Shown one piece after another: positions 13,678 through 24,977 of a stretch of 64,000 nucleotides of DNA. Position numbers and translations under genes: made by a program. This DNA is from Heliopora coerulea (Eukaryota > Cnidaria > Anthozoa > Scleralcyonacea > Helioporidae), in the NCBI GenBank assembly GCA_030142905.1, contig JASJOG010000059.1, forward strand, positions 663,001 through 727,000, written 5' to 3'. Position 1 is the first letter of the stretch. Each line of letters begins with the position of its first letter. The notes beneath the pieces were generated by a model. It was given only the letters and a program-made list of their open reading frames with translations. It did not search any database and was not told the origin of the DNA.

Positions 13678-13898
13678 GGCCCATTGGTTATGGACGTGTC
13701 TCTCAGGGGTATTGTTAGGGGTACTGATGGCACAATGGTAATAGACGTGTCTCTTAGGGGTACTCTTAGGGGTATTATTGGCACAATGGTAATGGACATG
13801 TCCCTCAAGGGTACTCTTACGGGTACTGATAGCACAATGGTAATGGACGTGTCTCTCAGGGGTATTTGTGGCACAATGGTAATGGACGCGTCTCTCAC
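13678..13898. repeat. 51-bp minisatellite, about 4.5 copies
   Basis: Units begin at 13678, 13729, 13780, 13831 and 13870 with the core CACAATGGTAATGGACGTGT. The period is 51 bp except one unit shortened by 12 bp. Because 51 and 12 are multiples of three, both strands stay open through the array, giving repetitive but probably meaningless open frames. Confidence 0.9.
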
Positions 13899-14110
13899 CT
13901 CTGTGACTAGGGATCGATCACGGCTCTGTGCAGTGTATCTGATTTAAGTTACCTTGGTCACATATGAAATGAGTGTTGTACGGTTCGATTCTACCAAGCA
14001 CTGCAGGCTTTCTTCGGGTACTCTGGTTGCCTTCTATAGTAATATGGACCCGTAAGGGGAGGGACATCTAGCGAGAACAGCTAAAGTATGTCAGATTCAT
14101 CCTCAGGGTA

Positions 14111-14279
14111 ACATGAACAGAATATTTCATGAATTGACCTACACTGCTAAAGTCAACCTGACCGCTGCCCTACCAATTGAGCTATCGAGTCAACTGGGAA
14201 CAGTACGCTTGCTTTTATCCAATTTAAGTGTTTAGTTGACTTGAGTTGTGTAAGTCAATTCATGAAATATTCTGTTCAG
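14111..14279. repeat. Foldback element with tRNA-like core
   Basis: Arms of about 45 bp are inverted: GAACAGAATATTTCATGAAT at the left pairs with ATTCATGAAATATTCTGTTC at the right. The interior on the minus strand reads GATAGCTCAATTGGTAGGGC (complement of about 14170-14190), which matches a tRNA D-arm with its A-box. It is probably a tRNA-derived SINE or MITE rather than a working tRNA, since no full cloverleaf was found. Confidence 0.65.
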
Positions 14280-15014
14280 CTAAGCTACCAGATAGGATTA
14301 TCCAGTATAGATAAACACACTGCCTCTAGAGTAAATTTGTCCGGCGCTAGCCAGAGTAAAATAATAAATGTCCGACTCGGATCGAAACGAGGTAACTGAG
14401 GTAGTCTTAACTGAGGTATTTTTAACTCTTTCCAGTCCGAGAGGTCTTTTCTTGACCAGTAAAATCGTCTGGTGTTAGCCAGAGTAAAACAACAGAAGTT
14501 TGATTTGGACAGAAAAGAGTTAAGATAAACAATAGCATGCAACGGGAGAATATGCAGCTGAAGTCTTACCATCATCTGAATTTGGTACGTTTGATTGAAC
14601 CTAGAGAATAAATTTTCAGAAGCGCAGTGAACAACAGTGGAAACCTTCCTGTTACCTACGAAGGTATAAACGTTTGAATGAAAGAATTTTTCTCTATATC
14701 GGTGTGGCAGTCTGAGGTAGTATTGTGCCGAGATTGACCTGCTCGGAGGGCAATGGAGGCAAGGCAGAAGAGAAGGAGGGATTAGGTTGCCAATGGTAGG
14801 CATTCATCGGGTCAATCACCACTACAGCATTTTTATGTTTCTAGAAGTCGTTTAGAGTTAATATCTAGCACTCACTGACTATACAGGTAAATCCTAAATA
14901 ACTAACTGTATATTACAGTTATTCAGTTTGGTATTGCTCTGGGGTTGGCACTGGCTCGGGCACAGAACTGGGACTGAGTGGGCTCAGTAGGGGGCGGCAA
15001 GAGGTTTCAGTAAA

Positions 15015-15205
15015 GGCCTATCCACACGATATGATTGTCGTGTACGATTCTTCATTTTGGCATATGCGATTATGTCATAAGAACATAATTCGTGCTTGCT
15101 ATTCGCTTGCGGACGTTCCAACTGGTCCTGAAGACTTTTATGACAGAGTGGGATACATCAAAATGAATAATCGTATTAGACAGTCGTATCGTGTAAATGG
15201 GCGCT
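15015..15205. repeat. MITE with about 45-bp inverted repeats
   Basis: CACACGATATGATTGTCGTG plus ATTCTTCATTTTG at the left is inverted relative to CAAAATGAATAATCG plus GTCGTATCGTGTAAATG at the right. No coding capacity is seen inside. The parent superfamily is not determined. Confidence 0.7.
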
Positions 15206-15939
15206 AAGAGGCATTTACTGTGGACGTTCATTTAAAAAATGTTGAGAACCACTGCTTCAGCTCTTGTCACTTGACGTGGAACTTTCGTTGAATGAACATT
15301 AAAAGTACCGTGAATCCTGCTAAAAGAAAGGATGTCACAAAGATTGACTTATCCAGAATGTCTTATCCAGATTACCGAAACAATTTCATTGAACAACGTT
15401 GAAATACATTTTCAGACTCCATGCGGAGATTGCACCCGCTAATTCGAACATACCAACTAGTTTTAGATGCAACTCAGCTCAGTGAAAATCTCAGACCGCC
15501 ACACTGACACGATCAAGGTGTAAAGTACAGAAGTTTTCAAGAGATTTAAAGTCGTTATTGATCTCCTCACATGCATGCCAAAATTTTATGACACAGAGGA
15601 ACTTCCCAGTTAAGTGATTAGCCCAACGTTTCTCAACGGGGGCAGTATCGCCCTCAGGATGATTATTCTGATGGACAATTTCAGGAAGATTATTCTGAAG
15701 CTGACTGGTATTCGTAACAACGCAAGAAAACAATTCATGTGTATGTGTATGTTTAACAAACAATTTAACACACCTCCACATATTGTCAAAAATAAGTTCC
15801 ACCAACTCTTCTTTAGGAAACTCGTTTCCTTTTCGAAATAGTTAAAACAGGTACATATAAAATTAAGACTTAGAATTCATTTTCTTAAATAATCAGTGTT
15901 TTAATAGCAAAATATCAAGGACTAGGATTGGAAGGTAAA

Positions 15940-16040
15940 CATTGGAATGGGAGGAAGACTGGAAGGAACGAAGGCAAGAAGGAAGGAAGGAGTGAAGAAA
16001 GGAACAAAGGAAGCAACGATTGAGGGGGGAGGAAGGAATC
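15940..16040 (+). repeat. Purine-rich GGAA-type imperfect repeat
   Basis: The strand is almost all purine, with repeated GGAAGGAA and GAAGGAAGGA blocks. It is simple sequence without a coding signal. Confidence 0.7.
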
Positions 16041-16845
16041 AAATTATTGCAGTGTTTTATTTAAGTTGAGGTTCATATATTAAAAAGGGTCCCGTTTAAA
16101 CACGAGGAAAGAATAACAGGGGTGTAAATGAGATGGTTTTAGTGCGTACACATACAAGTACGTTACACAAAAACTACCTGGACAAAGAAGTCAAAAACCT
16201 TTGTGTTGTGCTGTACACTATTTACAGTGTGCATTGAGCCGTCATAAATTGTTGCTCTATTTTATGTTGCTAATAGTGCGAACCTAATGCAGATTTAAGT
16301 GGAAAGATTTTTTTAATAACCACCAACATAATTGTGTCGGAGGAAAGAACAACTCGTGGAATCCTTAAAATATTACACCCGGAAACCCAAACGCATATTT
16401 TTCATGTCAGCTTTATGAGTGTAATATGGACAAATGATGTTAAGATTCTCCGCCTTGCAAGCTTAATCCATATGCATGGATGCTCAAAGATATGGATTTT
16501 ATGTTACTGTAACACTCGAACATAAGATCTATTTCTCCTAGCAGTTATATCCTAAATAACTGTTTGTTAAGTTTGCTTGATCAGCGTTGGTTTCTTCATT
16601 AGTCAAATAGGAAGACACATACTGGAGGTATAGATTACAGTAAATTAAGGGGAGTATGAGAGAGTAAGTAATTTGGAGAAAGCAAAATTTCCAGGGTTTG
16701 AAACGGACACCTCAAGGTGCAACCAGGACAAGTTGCGGAAATTGCTATTTTCGGGTCTCTGTCGTATTTAGTAAATGGTTTGAACCTAGGAGTATCACCA
16801 GACTTTTGCTCAAGTTCATCGTCTAAGTTAACGTGTCTCTGAGAA

Positions 16846-16945
16846 AGAATGGTGGTGGTGGTGGTAGTGGTAATGACGGTGGTTGTGGTGGTGGTGGTGG
16901 TAGTGGTAGTGGGGGTAGTGGTGGTAGTTGGGGTTGGGTGGCGGT
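16846..16945 (+). repeat. GTG/GGT microsatellite
   Basis: Imperfect GGT trinucleotide array with scattered AGT units. Poly-Thr and poly-His frames on the minus strand are a by-product. Confidence 0.85.
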
Positions 16946-17485
16946 GAATGACGTTTTGACGGACCACAGCCGCGCGGAGTCATCTCATTAGCGTCAAGAT
17001 GACCGTAACCAAACACTTCTAATCGTCAGTTACTGCACTTCTAACAGTCTTTCTCTAGACTAGACCAGGGTCTTTCGCTTGAAATATCAGTATCTAATTT
17101 TCTCCTTTTTTTTGGCAGAGTACTACCATCAAACATTTTCTACGTCGATTCAGAACTGCGTGCGCAGCACTTCATTTTCAATACAACTTAAACAATAAGT
17201 GAGCTCAGCCAATGAGAAAAACATCTGGTTTAAACCAAAAAGTGTATAAATATCGTACAAAAAAACACTTCACATGCTATGGTTTATTAATTTCATATGA
17301 AATGAGATTTTGTCAGTCGGTAAAAAAGCGCGAAAAAAGTCGATTCGACTACCTAAATACAGTACATGAAATATATTTCTCAAGCGTGAGATGCCTTCTT
17401 TAATGGCTGGGGAATTTCCAAACGAAGTTTTAATGCGATCGATTCTAACGGAAAATCCCAGAATATAAAAAAAGCCATAATTTAC

Positions 17486-17757
17486 CATTTTCATCGGCGA
17501 ATAATGCTTCCGTTAAAGGTAATTTCACATCTGAATTAACGCAAGACGTGATTCCATTCCTACTGCCGTTTTTAGATGGTTTTGTCTCTCCTTTGCACCA
17601 TACTTCCTCGTTCTCTGGTACGTCGTCACCATTCCTCTCCTCGGTATCCACAAGATTCATAAGCAAGGCCATGCGCTTCGCGAGTCCTGGTACCTTTCGT
17701 AACTGAGCACGTGCATATTCGACTTCGTATGTCCAAGCGTGGTCAATGAGAAATATA
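17486..17757 (-). CDS. TTLL12: TTLL12-like gene, internal exon
   Basis: The exon starts after ATCTAG at 17758 and encodes IFLIDHAWTYEVEYARAQL then VPGLAKRMALLMNL, closely matching the conserved F-L-I-D-H-A-W-T and V-P-G-L-x-x-R-M motifs of TTLL12. It continues into a polar, low-conservation linker that includes ENEEVWCKGETK. The donor is GTAAAT after 17486. One nucleotide of its first codon is contributed by the previous exon. That exon, expected between 17758 and 20358, was not recognised. Confidence 0.85.
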
Positions 17758-20358
17758 CTAGATAAAACAAATGTGCGAACGTACGTTAGGTACTAGATAA
17801 CCAAGTGGCAACTGCATCCGAGTATATCTTTTTTCTTTTTCAGAGCTAGATCTTACAATTTCCGTATTGCTGTCATTCTTCAATTAAGAAAATCTACGAT
17901 GTGTTACTTGAACAATGGCAGCAATACGGCCGTCGAAAGTTGTAAGATTTAAGACTCAAAATGAAAAAGAGTTTAACTCGGATGTAGATGATTGACGACC
18001 CTTTCCCGGAAGCGATGTTGGTGGCACAGTAAGGAGTGTTGGTGGCACAGTAAGGGGTGTTGGTGGCACAGTAAGGGGTGTTGGTGGCACAGTAAGGGGA
18101 GTTGGTGGCACGGGGGGCAGGGGGCAATTGCCCCCTGCCCCCACTTTTCGTCTTGACTAGGTCTGTCAGTACATCCAGCACATTTGTCGATACATTAAGT
18201 CTGTCTGTCGTGGATTCCGTTTACATTTGAGTAATCAAATTAAAAAAATTGTTAAATAAGCTCCAGCGAAAGTTAAGTACGGGAAAGATGTTCAATACAA
18301 AATGTTTTTAAGGAATTCTGTTTTAGGTATTTTTTTTAACCCACAAAAATGATAGATCCAGTCAATCCTGTGGACAAAGTGGTTGTGGTAGCGGTGATGG
18401 TCAAAAAAGAAGGTAGCTCACGTGATGTGCGCACTTTTGCAAATCATTTTCGAAATGTAGTACCATTATACCAGTCAGAGCTAGCAAAGAAGAAATCATT
18501 TTTTTTATCAATTTTCAAGTTTTCCCCGCCCTTGGTTTGGTTAACTTTGATTTTTTCTTCATTATATTTGTCAGTACATTGCTAACATCTTGTCGGTACA
18601 TTTGTCTAAAATTTCCCCTGCCCCCCCCCTCCCTTAGTTTTAAATTCCTAGCCACGCGACTGGCATGTGCTGAACAGTAAGCAACTGTTGTGAAGATGCC
18701 TGTGGAATGTTATGGTCCACTAAGTGCTTACTGTGAGCAATTTAGGCAGCATGGTGATGCTTAGGCCTTCTCAAGGGTGAGCATAATGGCTGGCTGCTAT
18801 GAAGTTGCCTGAGTGAAATGCTAATTTTGTCTGAATTGTCTTGAAACATTTTGCAGCACACAAACTAAGAACAAGTGCCAAGTGAATATTCTATCACTTT
18901 AAACCAGTCACAAGTGAGGAATTTCATCTGGGCATAAGTGCAGAATTTCATTATAAGAATGAATCAGGACCTCAAGAATTCATCAACACTTCTTACCTAT
19001 CTGGGTTGTTTTTCTTTATTCCATTATCACAAGACACAATGGGACAAAGCTTTTTGTTTTCATTGTGAACAAGTGTAAAATATTGGCCAGCATCATAGAT
19101 CTAAGTCAGAAACAGAATATGCATTTTGAAACCTGTAATGACCACCTAGTGCAAACTCTTTATTGAATGATTAGAAGAAGCATTATAAATAGCAAACAAG
19201 GAATGCAGACACACAGGGAACACTGGCTGTGAAAATTGGACATAATTGAAGCATTATGGTGAATTCCATCATTTAAAGTTTACTACCTGGGAAAAGTTGT
19301 GAATTCTAAGTTGCCTGAATCTCTAATAGATTCCATGTTCTATTGAAGGTAATCCCTCATGCATTAGAAGGTTCCTCAAATTCCTTAATTAGGTGTATGG
19401 AAGTCAGAAGGAGCAGAACAGCCATTAGGAAATAACAGTGACTAAACCCTTTTTCTTTCGTGGGATGTTAAACCACCCAACTACAAAGTCTGCCATTTTT
19501 ACTGAGATCTCTGATATGGCAAAGCTGTAACATCTCACATGCAGTGGCATCAATCTCCTTCTATGTGCCCATTCAGAGGCAACATTTAACCATAAAGTTT
19601 ATTATAAAAGAAAATTCCTAAATACTTGTATATTCTCTAAGCATATGGTATGTTTATTGAATTCAGTACTTCCAAAATTTTTATTTGCAGATTTGTTTAG
19701 GCAGAATTGCACTGTGTTTGCTCTCAAGGGAGCCAAAATTTCACACAGTACTTATGTCATCTCAGGGGTGCCAACATTCATCATATAACATATATTGAGT
19801 GCACCACTGTTTAATGCTGCATTCTGGCAATAATGGATGTCTGGATCATTCCTTCTTGGAAGGAGCAGTCAAGAAGCATGTAAAGTCTAATGAGGATACA
19901 TACTGAACATCACCCCAAGTTGGTATTCATAAAGTTATAAAGGCAGAGGATAGGATTAGGCATCCTGAGCTCTGGGTATGGCAAAAACCATAGGATACCC
20001 AAAAATCTAACCCTAACCCTAAATCTAACGGAAATTGACCCTTCAAAATGTCATACATGGTGTCACTTCGATTAACAAAAAATTTCACAGTTACAGTGCT
20101 ACACTTATTATGGAAATCCTGTTGAAGAACTTGATTCTAAGAAAAACTTTACGAAAATATCGATCGTTACTAATCGATCATTTCCTAAAATGAATGCCAA
20201 TAATACCGACTAGTATTACTTGGCTTTCCAATCATTTGTTCGACCGTTGGCATCGTTGGTTTCTGTCTTTTGCAGAAGACAATTACTGACAATCTGCCAT
20301 TACTATGACTGACCTTACCCACAACAATTTGCCGTTTCAAGATTCAGTGAGCTCTTAC
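17758..20358. other. TTLL12-like first intron region
   Basis: About 2.6 kb containing a 21-bp minisatellite near 18.0 kb and a short run of CCCTAA-type repeats near 20008. No gene was recognised. A second TTLL12 exon should be here on family grounds. Confidence 0.5.
18017..18111 (+). repeat. 21-bp tandem repeat, about 4.5 copies
   Basis: The unit is GTTGGTGGCACAGTAAGGGG plus T. Successive copies differ by single bases. It is followed by a G-rich and C-rich stretch to about 18140. Confidence 0.9.
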
Positions 20359-20475
20359 CTCATTCACAAGCTTCTTGAACAATGCATTCCAATGTATGTC
20401 AGGAATCTTGCAAGTTAGCAGTTGAGTTTTGTGATTCAAAAGAAACTCTTCGTATGCTTCCTCATCATCCGCCAT
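20359..20475 (-). CDS. TTLL12: TTLL12-like gene, first coding exon
   Basis: It begins at a Met-Ala-Asp-Asp-Glu-Glu start at 20475 and encodes YEEFLLNHKTQL then IPDIHWNALFKKLVNE, which matches the TTLL12 N-terminus (F-x-x-x-H-x-x-x-L, then W-x-x-L-x-x-K-L-x-x-E). The exon ends in GAG before the donor GTAAGA, in phase 0. The start was chosen because the acidic Met-Ala-Asp-Asp form is a typical N-terminus; an upstream in-frame extension to 20532 has no ATG. A Gypsy LTR candidate ends about 50 bp upstream, so the natural promoter may have been displaced or replaced. Confidence 0.8.
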
Positions 20476-20787
20476 CTTTAATTTCTTACTGGTGCCCAGT
20501 ATAACATCAAACACATTCAAGATGGTTGACAACTACGAGTGTGTTTATTCCACGTTTATTCCATGTGTTTAGTCACGTGACGTACAATACCATATTCACC
20601 AGGGACAGGATGGTAAGCTTTATGTCACATCCTACCCTTCCTGGAAAGAAACAACACTTTGAAACGAATAACATTTTGAAACAAAATAAATGTCGCGTGT
20701 AGTCCCTGGCTTAAAGAAAACAAATGAAATAAAATGTCATCGTCCCTTGCTTGAAGACAAATCAACAATCTCGACCAGGCTGAAGTT

Positions 20788-21505
20788 CTACAGATCAAGC
20801 CGCTTTGGAGTTACTACATTTCGGCCACTTCGGGTGACATATGTATCCCTAATGTTCTCCTTTGCTGTTTCTAGCTGCACATGTTGCTCCTGTGCTGGGA
20901 TAATTGGCAACGTAAAAGGGATTGTAGGTTGGTTTGACTCAGCATCCATAGAGGGCTCCTTGCTCTGGACTTCAGTTTGGTCTGCTCTGTAAGGCACATC
21001 TGTGTCCTTCTTGTCCTGGACTGCAGTTTGGGCTGTCCTGAAAGGTATTTCTGTATTCAGCCTACCATGCCGAGGTGCACGGCAGACTCGTAGATGTTGC
21101 CTGTTGCGGCAATACTTGGAACCATCTTCAGTTTGGACTACATATGATCTCGGTGTGTGGTGATGCTTAGCTACAGTGGCTGGTTTCCATACCTTGGGGT
21201 CTTTCCAAGGCTGCATACAAACCTTGGTATCAGGCTGAAGCTCTGTCATATCCTTGCTGGCATGACGGTCATAATATTTTTTTCTGATCTTCTTTAGCCT
21301 TTTCCAGGAACTTGGTAATATGTTGCTGGCTGTTGGCTGCTGGTTGAAGCAGGCTTTCGGTCATAGGCAATTTATTTCTCAGTCGACGACCCATCAGTAA
21401 TTGTGCTGGGGACAGATTAATGTCCGGGAGTGGTGTTGTTCGATAGTCCAACAAAGCTAGGTACTTGTCATCATTTTTGCGCCACAACTTCTTCACAGTC
21501 TGCAC
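20788..21505 (-). pseudogene. Gypsy integrase C-terminal region
   Basis: Two frames (21269-21505 and 20788-21249) carry the end of the integrase core and its tail. LLDYRTTPL and [17 protein letters not shown] are hallmark Gypsy integrase residues. The next frame begins at a PDTKVCMQPW stretch and ends in a charged tail. A frameshift separates them near 21250-21270. Confidence 0.8.
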
Positions 21506-22015
21506 TGCTCTTTCCGCTTCTCCGTTGGCTTGTGGGTAGTGTGGTGAAGTGGTGGTGTGTTTAAAGCCGTAATCTTTAGCAAATTCCTAGAACTCGCCAC
21601 TCCTGAACTGAGGGCCGTTATCCGATACCAGTTCTGCTGGGATCCCATGCACACCAAATTGCTTTTTCAACTCCTCCACTACAGCTCCGGTTCTTACAGA
21701 TTCCATGGGTGTAACTTCGATAAATTTGCTACGGTAGCATACAGAGAGCAAATAATGCTTTCCCTGAAACTTAAATAAGTCTGTTGCTATCCTTTTCCAA
21801 GGGAGTGATGGTGGTACGGAGGGCCTCAGTGGCTCTGAGGGCTGTTTATTGGCGTAGTTGGCACAAACGCCGCAATTGGTGACCATTTCCTCAATTTCCA
21901 CCGACATTCCAGGCCAAAATAGGACTTCTCTGGCTCTTTGTCTGCATTTGACTATGCCTAAGTGGCTCTTGTGGATCTGACGTAGCATTTCAGGCCTTAA
22001 GAAGCTTTGGGACAA
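21506..22015 (-). pseudogene. Gypsy integrase zinc-binding and catalytic core
   Basis: The HHCC zinc-binding domain (HKSHLGIVKCRQRAREVLFW, then CGVCANYA) is followed by the RVE core. The first Asp is in ATDLF, the second in VSDNGPQF, and the Glu lies in the shifted frame near 21520 ([10 protein letters not shown]). The break is near 21587, where the open frame ends in a stop. Confidence 0.85.
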
Positions 22016-22496
22016 TTAAACGTGTTCCTTTGAAAAGGAGACCATCTGCTGTGGCAACTTCATCTCTGTATGTCCAGTAGGGTCTTGCCTCCACAGGAAC
22101 TTGCAGTCTTGAGTCTGGCCATCCATTTCTCACCATGGAGAGAAGTGCTTGTGGTTCTGGATCTCTCTTGGTCTCCTTCTGGAACTCTTCATATCGCTCG
22201 TCTGAGACTGACAGGACAATATTAATTTCTTGGAATTCTTCACAAGTTCCGCTGTCATTACTCTGCACTGCTGCTCGGCTCAGAGTGTCAGTGAGGACTT
22301 GCTCACAACCTGGGATGTAGCGTACATCCACATCATACCCACGGAGAGTGAGGATCATTTTCTGAAGTCTCAGTGGTACTTGAGACAAGGGTTTGGTATT
22401 GATGGCTTGGAGAGGCTTATGATCTGTCTCGATCACAACACTTCTGCCGTAGATGTACTGGTGGAACTTGCGACAAGCAAAAACGACTGCTAACAT
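21990..22496 (-). pseudogene. Gypsy RNase H and connection
   Basis: It contains ETDHKPLQAI and DTLSRA, the typical end of the Gypsy RNase H domain, then the linker to integrase. It overlaps the integrase frame by 26 bp at a frameshift. The N-terminal part of RNase H lies in the broken region around 22500-22570. Confidence 0.8.
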
Positions 22497-22571
22497 TTCG
22501 GTTTCAATGGGAGCATACCTTGTTTCAATGTCAGTGAGTGCTCGGGAGGCATAACAAACAGGTTTGTTGTC

Positions 22572-23573
22572 TTACAACAACACTGCCCCGAGCCCCTTCC
22601 CACTGGTAACTGGCTTGTTGACATCATAGTATTGCAGCACGGGTACTTGTGACACAAGTTGTTTGATCTTCTTAAAGCTTTCTATCTGTGGATTGTCCCA
22701 GTGGAACAAGACATCTGATTTTTCTAGCTCTCTTAAGGGGGCATCGCTGGTGGAAAGTGCTGGCAGATATCGGCTCAGAAATTGTACAAAGCCAAGAAAT
22801 CGTTTGACATCATCTTTTGTCCTCGGTTCTGGCATCTCATGCATTGCTCTGACTTTCTGGGGATCAATCTTTAAGCCCGTTGCAGTAAGCAGATGTCCAA
22901 CGTAAGGCACTTCTCTCTGACGAATTTTACATTTCTCTTTGTTTAACTTCAGACCCCGTTTTAACGCTTTTTCCAGAAATTTCTGTAATCGTGTATAGTA
23001 TGTTGCTTCATCTCCTGCAACGATTACATCATCCATGATGACCTCAACACCATCCAGGTCTTCAACCATCTGATCCATGGTTCGCTGGAAGATTTCTGGA
23101 GCGCATTCCACACCGAAGGGTAGCCTTGTGAACCTGTAACGTCCAATTGGGGTGTTAAAGGTACACAAACGTGAAGACTCTTCGTCTAACCTCAATTGCC
23201 AAAACCCACTCTTGGCATCCAGAATGCTGAAGGTATTGGCACCTTGAAGACGGCTAGCGACTTCATCAACTGTTTTCATGGGGTAGTGTGACCTCTTCAT
23301 GGCAGAATTGAGATCTACGGGATCAATACACAATCTAATTGAACCATTGGGCTTCTGAACTACTACCAGGGAGTTGCCCCATTTCAGTTGGCTCTTCTTG
23401 CCGCACGATATCTCCAATCTTTTCCATCCATTTAAGTTCTTCAATAACTTTCTCTCTCTGTGGGACTGGTATCTTCCTTGGCGAATATACCACAGGGATT
23501 GCATCATCGGAAAGCTCAATGTGATAAGTGCCAGGTAAGCATCCAAGCCCGTTGAACAACTCGGGGTAGTCAT
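22572..23573 (-). pseudogene. Gypsy reverse transcriptase
   Basis: It contains the RT core: SIRLCIDPVDLN, FSILDAKSGFWQLRLDE (motif A), RLPFGVECAPEIFQR (motif B) and VIMDDVIVAGD (the catalytic xxDD box, here M-D-D). The thumb and the start of the connection follow. It is the longest intact piece of the element (333 codons). The frame is broken relative to the upstream piece near 23400. Confidence 0.9.
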
Positions 23574-23936
23574 CTAACTCCACTCTTCTTACTGGTGATT
23601 CGTTGCTGGTTAGCTGGTGAATTCTCTTCAGTAGGCCAAGTTTGACACAGATGTTTCCACTAAGCACTGACCCCACGTCCGGTTCCACAACAAAGAACTT
23701 AACATCTGCGACCGTTTAATTGGATCGCGCTTGCAACATTACTTCTCTGCAAGGTTTCAGTTTGTGTTTAGAAAAAGAAATCAACACAGTGTCCGTGGTT
23801 TTCAGTGGTTTCAGAGGTCTCCGCTTCAGGTTTTTTTAAGTGTTCATTGACATAACACTAGCTTTCGCACCACTATCTAGCTGGAAGTAAACTTCAGTAT
23901 CTTCTACTTCAACAAATTCGTAAAATTGCTCGTCTG
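23335..23936 (-). pseudogene. Gypsy protease and RT N-terminus
   Basis: A QLDSGAKASVM motif near 23870 is the aspartic protease active site (D-S-G in place of D-T-G). It is followed by in-frame stops, then by 23335-23688, which encodes the RT leader (CLPGTYHIELSDDAIPVVYS). Multiple stops show decay. Confidence 0.7.
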
Positions 23937-24540
23937 CTACAACACAGCTTGAACCGATTGAGTAAACAGGGAGTTGTCTTCGTCTTGATTCGAGCTCTGG
24001 TCTGAGTCGCTTGCTACTTGTAATTGATGGACTTCCTTATTTGCAAAGCAGAATTTTGAAAAATGATTCATCTTTCCGCAGTATCCACACTGTTGCCCCA
24101 TTGCCGGACATTTCTTGTGTGTTTTCTCATGGCCGCACCGGCCGCACTTGCTTGTGGGTTTCTTGTGATTCGATTGCGAATCCTTCGTCTTCTCGATAGG
24201 TGGTTTCGTTTTGCCCTTATTTGAACGCTGTCTACGATTCCGTACATCTCGATTCAGTACATTTACGGTTGGATCGTCTTCACTAGCTAGCTCTCTTAGA
24301 CTTTTAAGATTTGTTTCGTGGTTTCGACCGATTTCGATGGCCTTTTCGCATGTTAACGCGTCGGCTTTGTCCAGGCATTTCTCGCGCACTTTCGGGTGTT
24401 TACAACGAAAAATAATCGCGTCTCCAACCATGCATGCCTCTTCTTGATAGCCACAATCTTTAACTAAGATCTTCAGATCAGGGACAAACGATTCGAAAGT
24501 CTCGTTGTCTCCCTGGCGTCTTTTCTCGTGGCGTCCTGAA
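23937..24540 (-). pseudogene. Gypsy gag C-terminal part with zinc knuckles
   Basis: Two CCHC-type knuckles are seen, one beginning CGRCGHEKTHKKC and the next CGYCGKMNHFSKFC, after a basic region (RNRRQRSNKGKTK). The upstream capsid part is lost beyond about 24540, where the sequence changes to unrelated DNA. Confidence 0.8.
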
Positions 24541-24891
24541 ACTCAGTATTCACAGGGCTATATTCGATGCTGCATCCATGGAATATGGAGATTGGTTGGT
24601 TTTCAAAACAATATTTTCTACCAAAAGTTTGTTAGAGTCACAATTTTTAAACATGCAAGCACTTTGAACTGATCTGACATTTTTAAATTTTAAAAAATGG
24701 TTTTTTATTCGTGTAAAATACTATACCAGTGTCAAAGAGATATCCACACTGTAGTGGTTGTGTTTCTCATTGACTGTAATGGTTCTAAATCACTCTTTAT
24801 TCAGCAATATAGGTCTTATTATGTTGTTCTCTAGTTTAGCAATTCATGTTCAAAATACGGGCGACAGAGGTACCAGGCGGGAATCGTAAAC

Positions 24892-24977
24892 GAAGAAGAA
24901 ATAATAAAGCCCAACAAAAAATACGCAAAATAGGCATATTTAAAGGTTTTTTTGCTGGGCTTTATTATTTCTTCTTC
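24892..24977. repeat. Inverted repeat, 21-bp perfect arms
   Basis: GAAGAAGAAATAATAAAGCCC at the left is exactly complementary to the segment ending at 24977, with a loop of about 44 bp. TAGCAATTCAT occurs on both outer sides (24837 and 24981) as a direct repeat, consistent with a foldback insertion or a duplication-inversion. Confidence 0.8.

Larger units (their letters stand above)
12797..17485. other. TTLL12-like intron rich in repeats
   Basis: About 4.7 kb with no supported gene. It contains a 51-bp minisatellite, a tRNA-derived foldback, a second foldback MITE, a GGAA-rich stretch and a GTG microsatellite, each listed separately. A 172-codon open frame at 14285-14803 (minus) was not accepted as a gene. 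Confidence 0.5.
20527..24540 (-). mobile_element. Ty3/Gypsy LTR retrotransposon, decayed and 5'-truncated
   Basis: The order on the minus strand is gag zinc knuckles, protease, reverse transcriptase, RNase H, integrase, which is the Ty3/Gypsy order. A polypurine tract (GGAAGGGTAGGA) directly precedes a TGTGACAT terminus at 20629, suggesting a short 3' LTR at about 20527-20629 with two AATAAA signals. No 5' LTR was found: gag is cut off near 24540. Reading frames are broken several times, so it is not autonomous. Confidence 0.85.

Noticed and set aside
14165..14195. A functional tRNA gene
   Set aside because: Only the D-arm region is recognisable; no anticodon and T-arm in proper spacing.
14285..14803. 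172-codon open frame on the minus strand
   Set aside because: No recognisable domain, repeated internal segments (GCCAGAGTAAAA occurs twice), and it starts at the edge of a foldback repeat; treated as chance.
16635..17016. Histidine- or threonine-rich proteins on the minus strand
   Set aside because: They are translations of the GTG microsatellite.
20005..20025. Telomere-like CCCTAA repeats
   Set aside because: Only about two units; too short to call an interstitial telomere.
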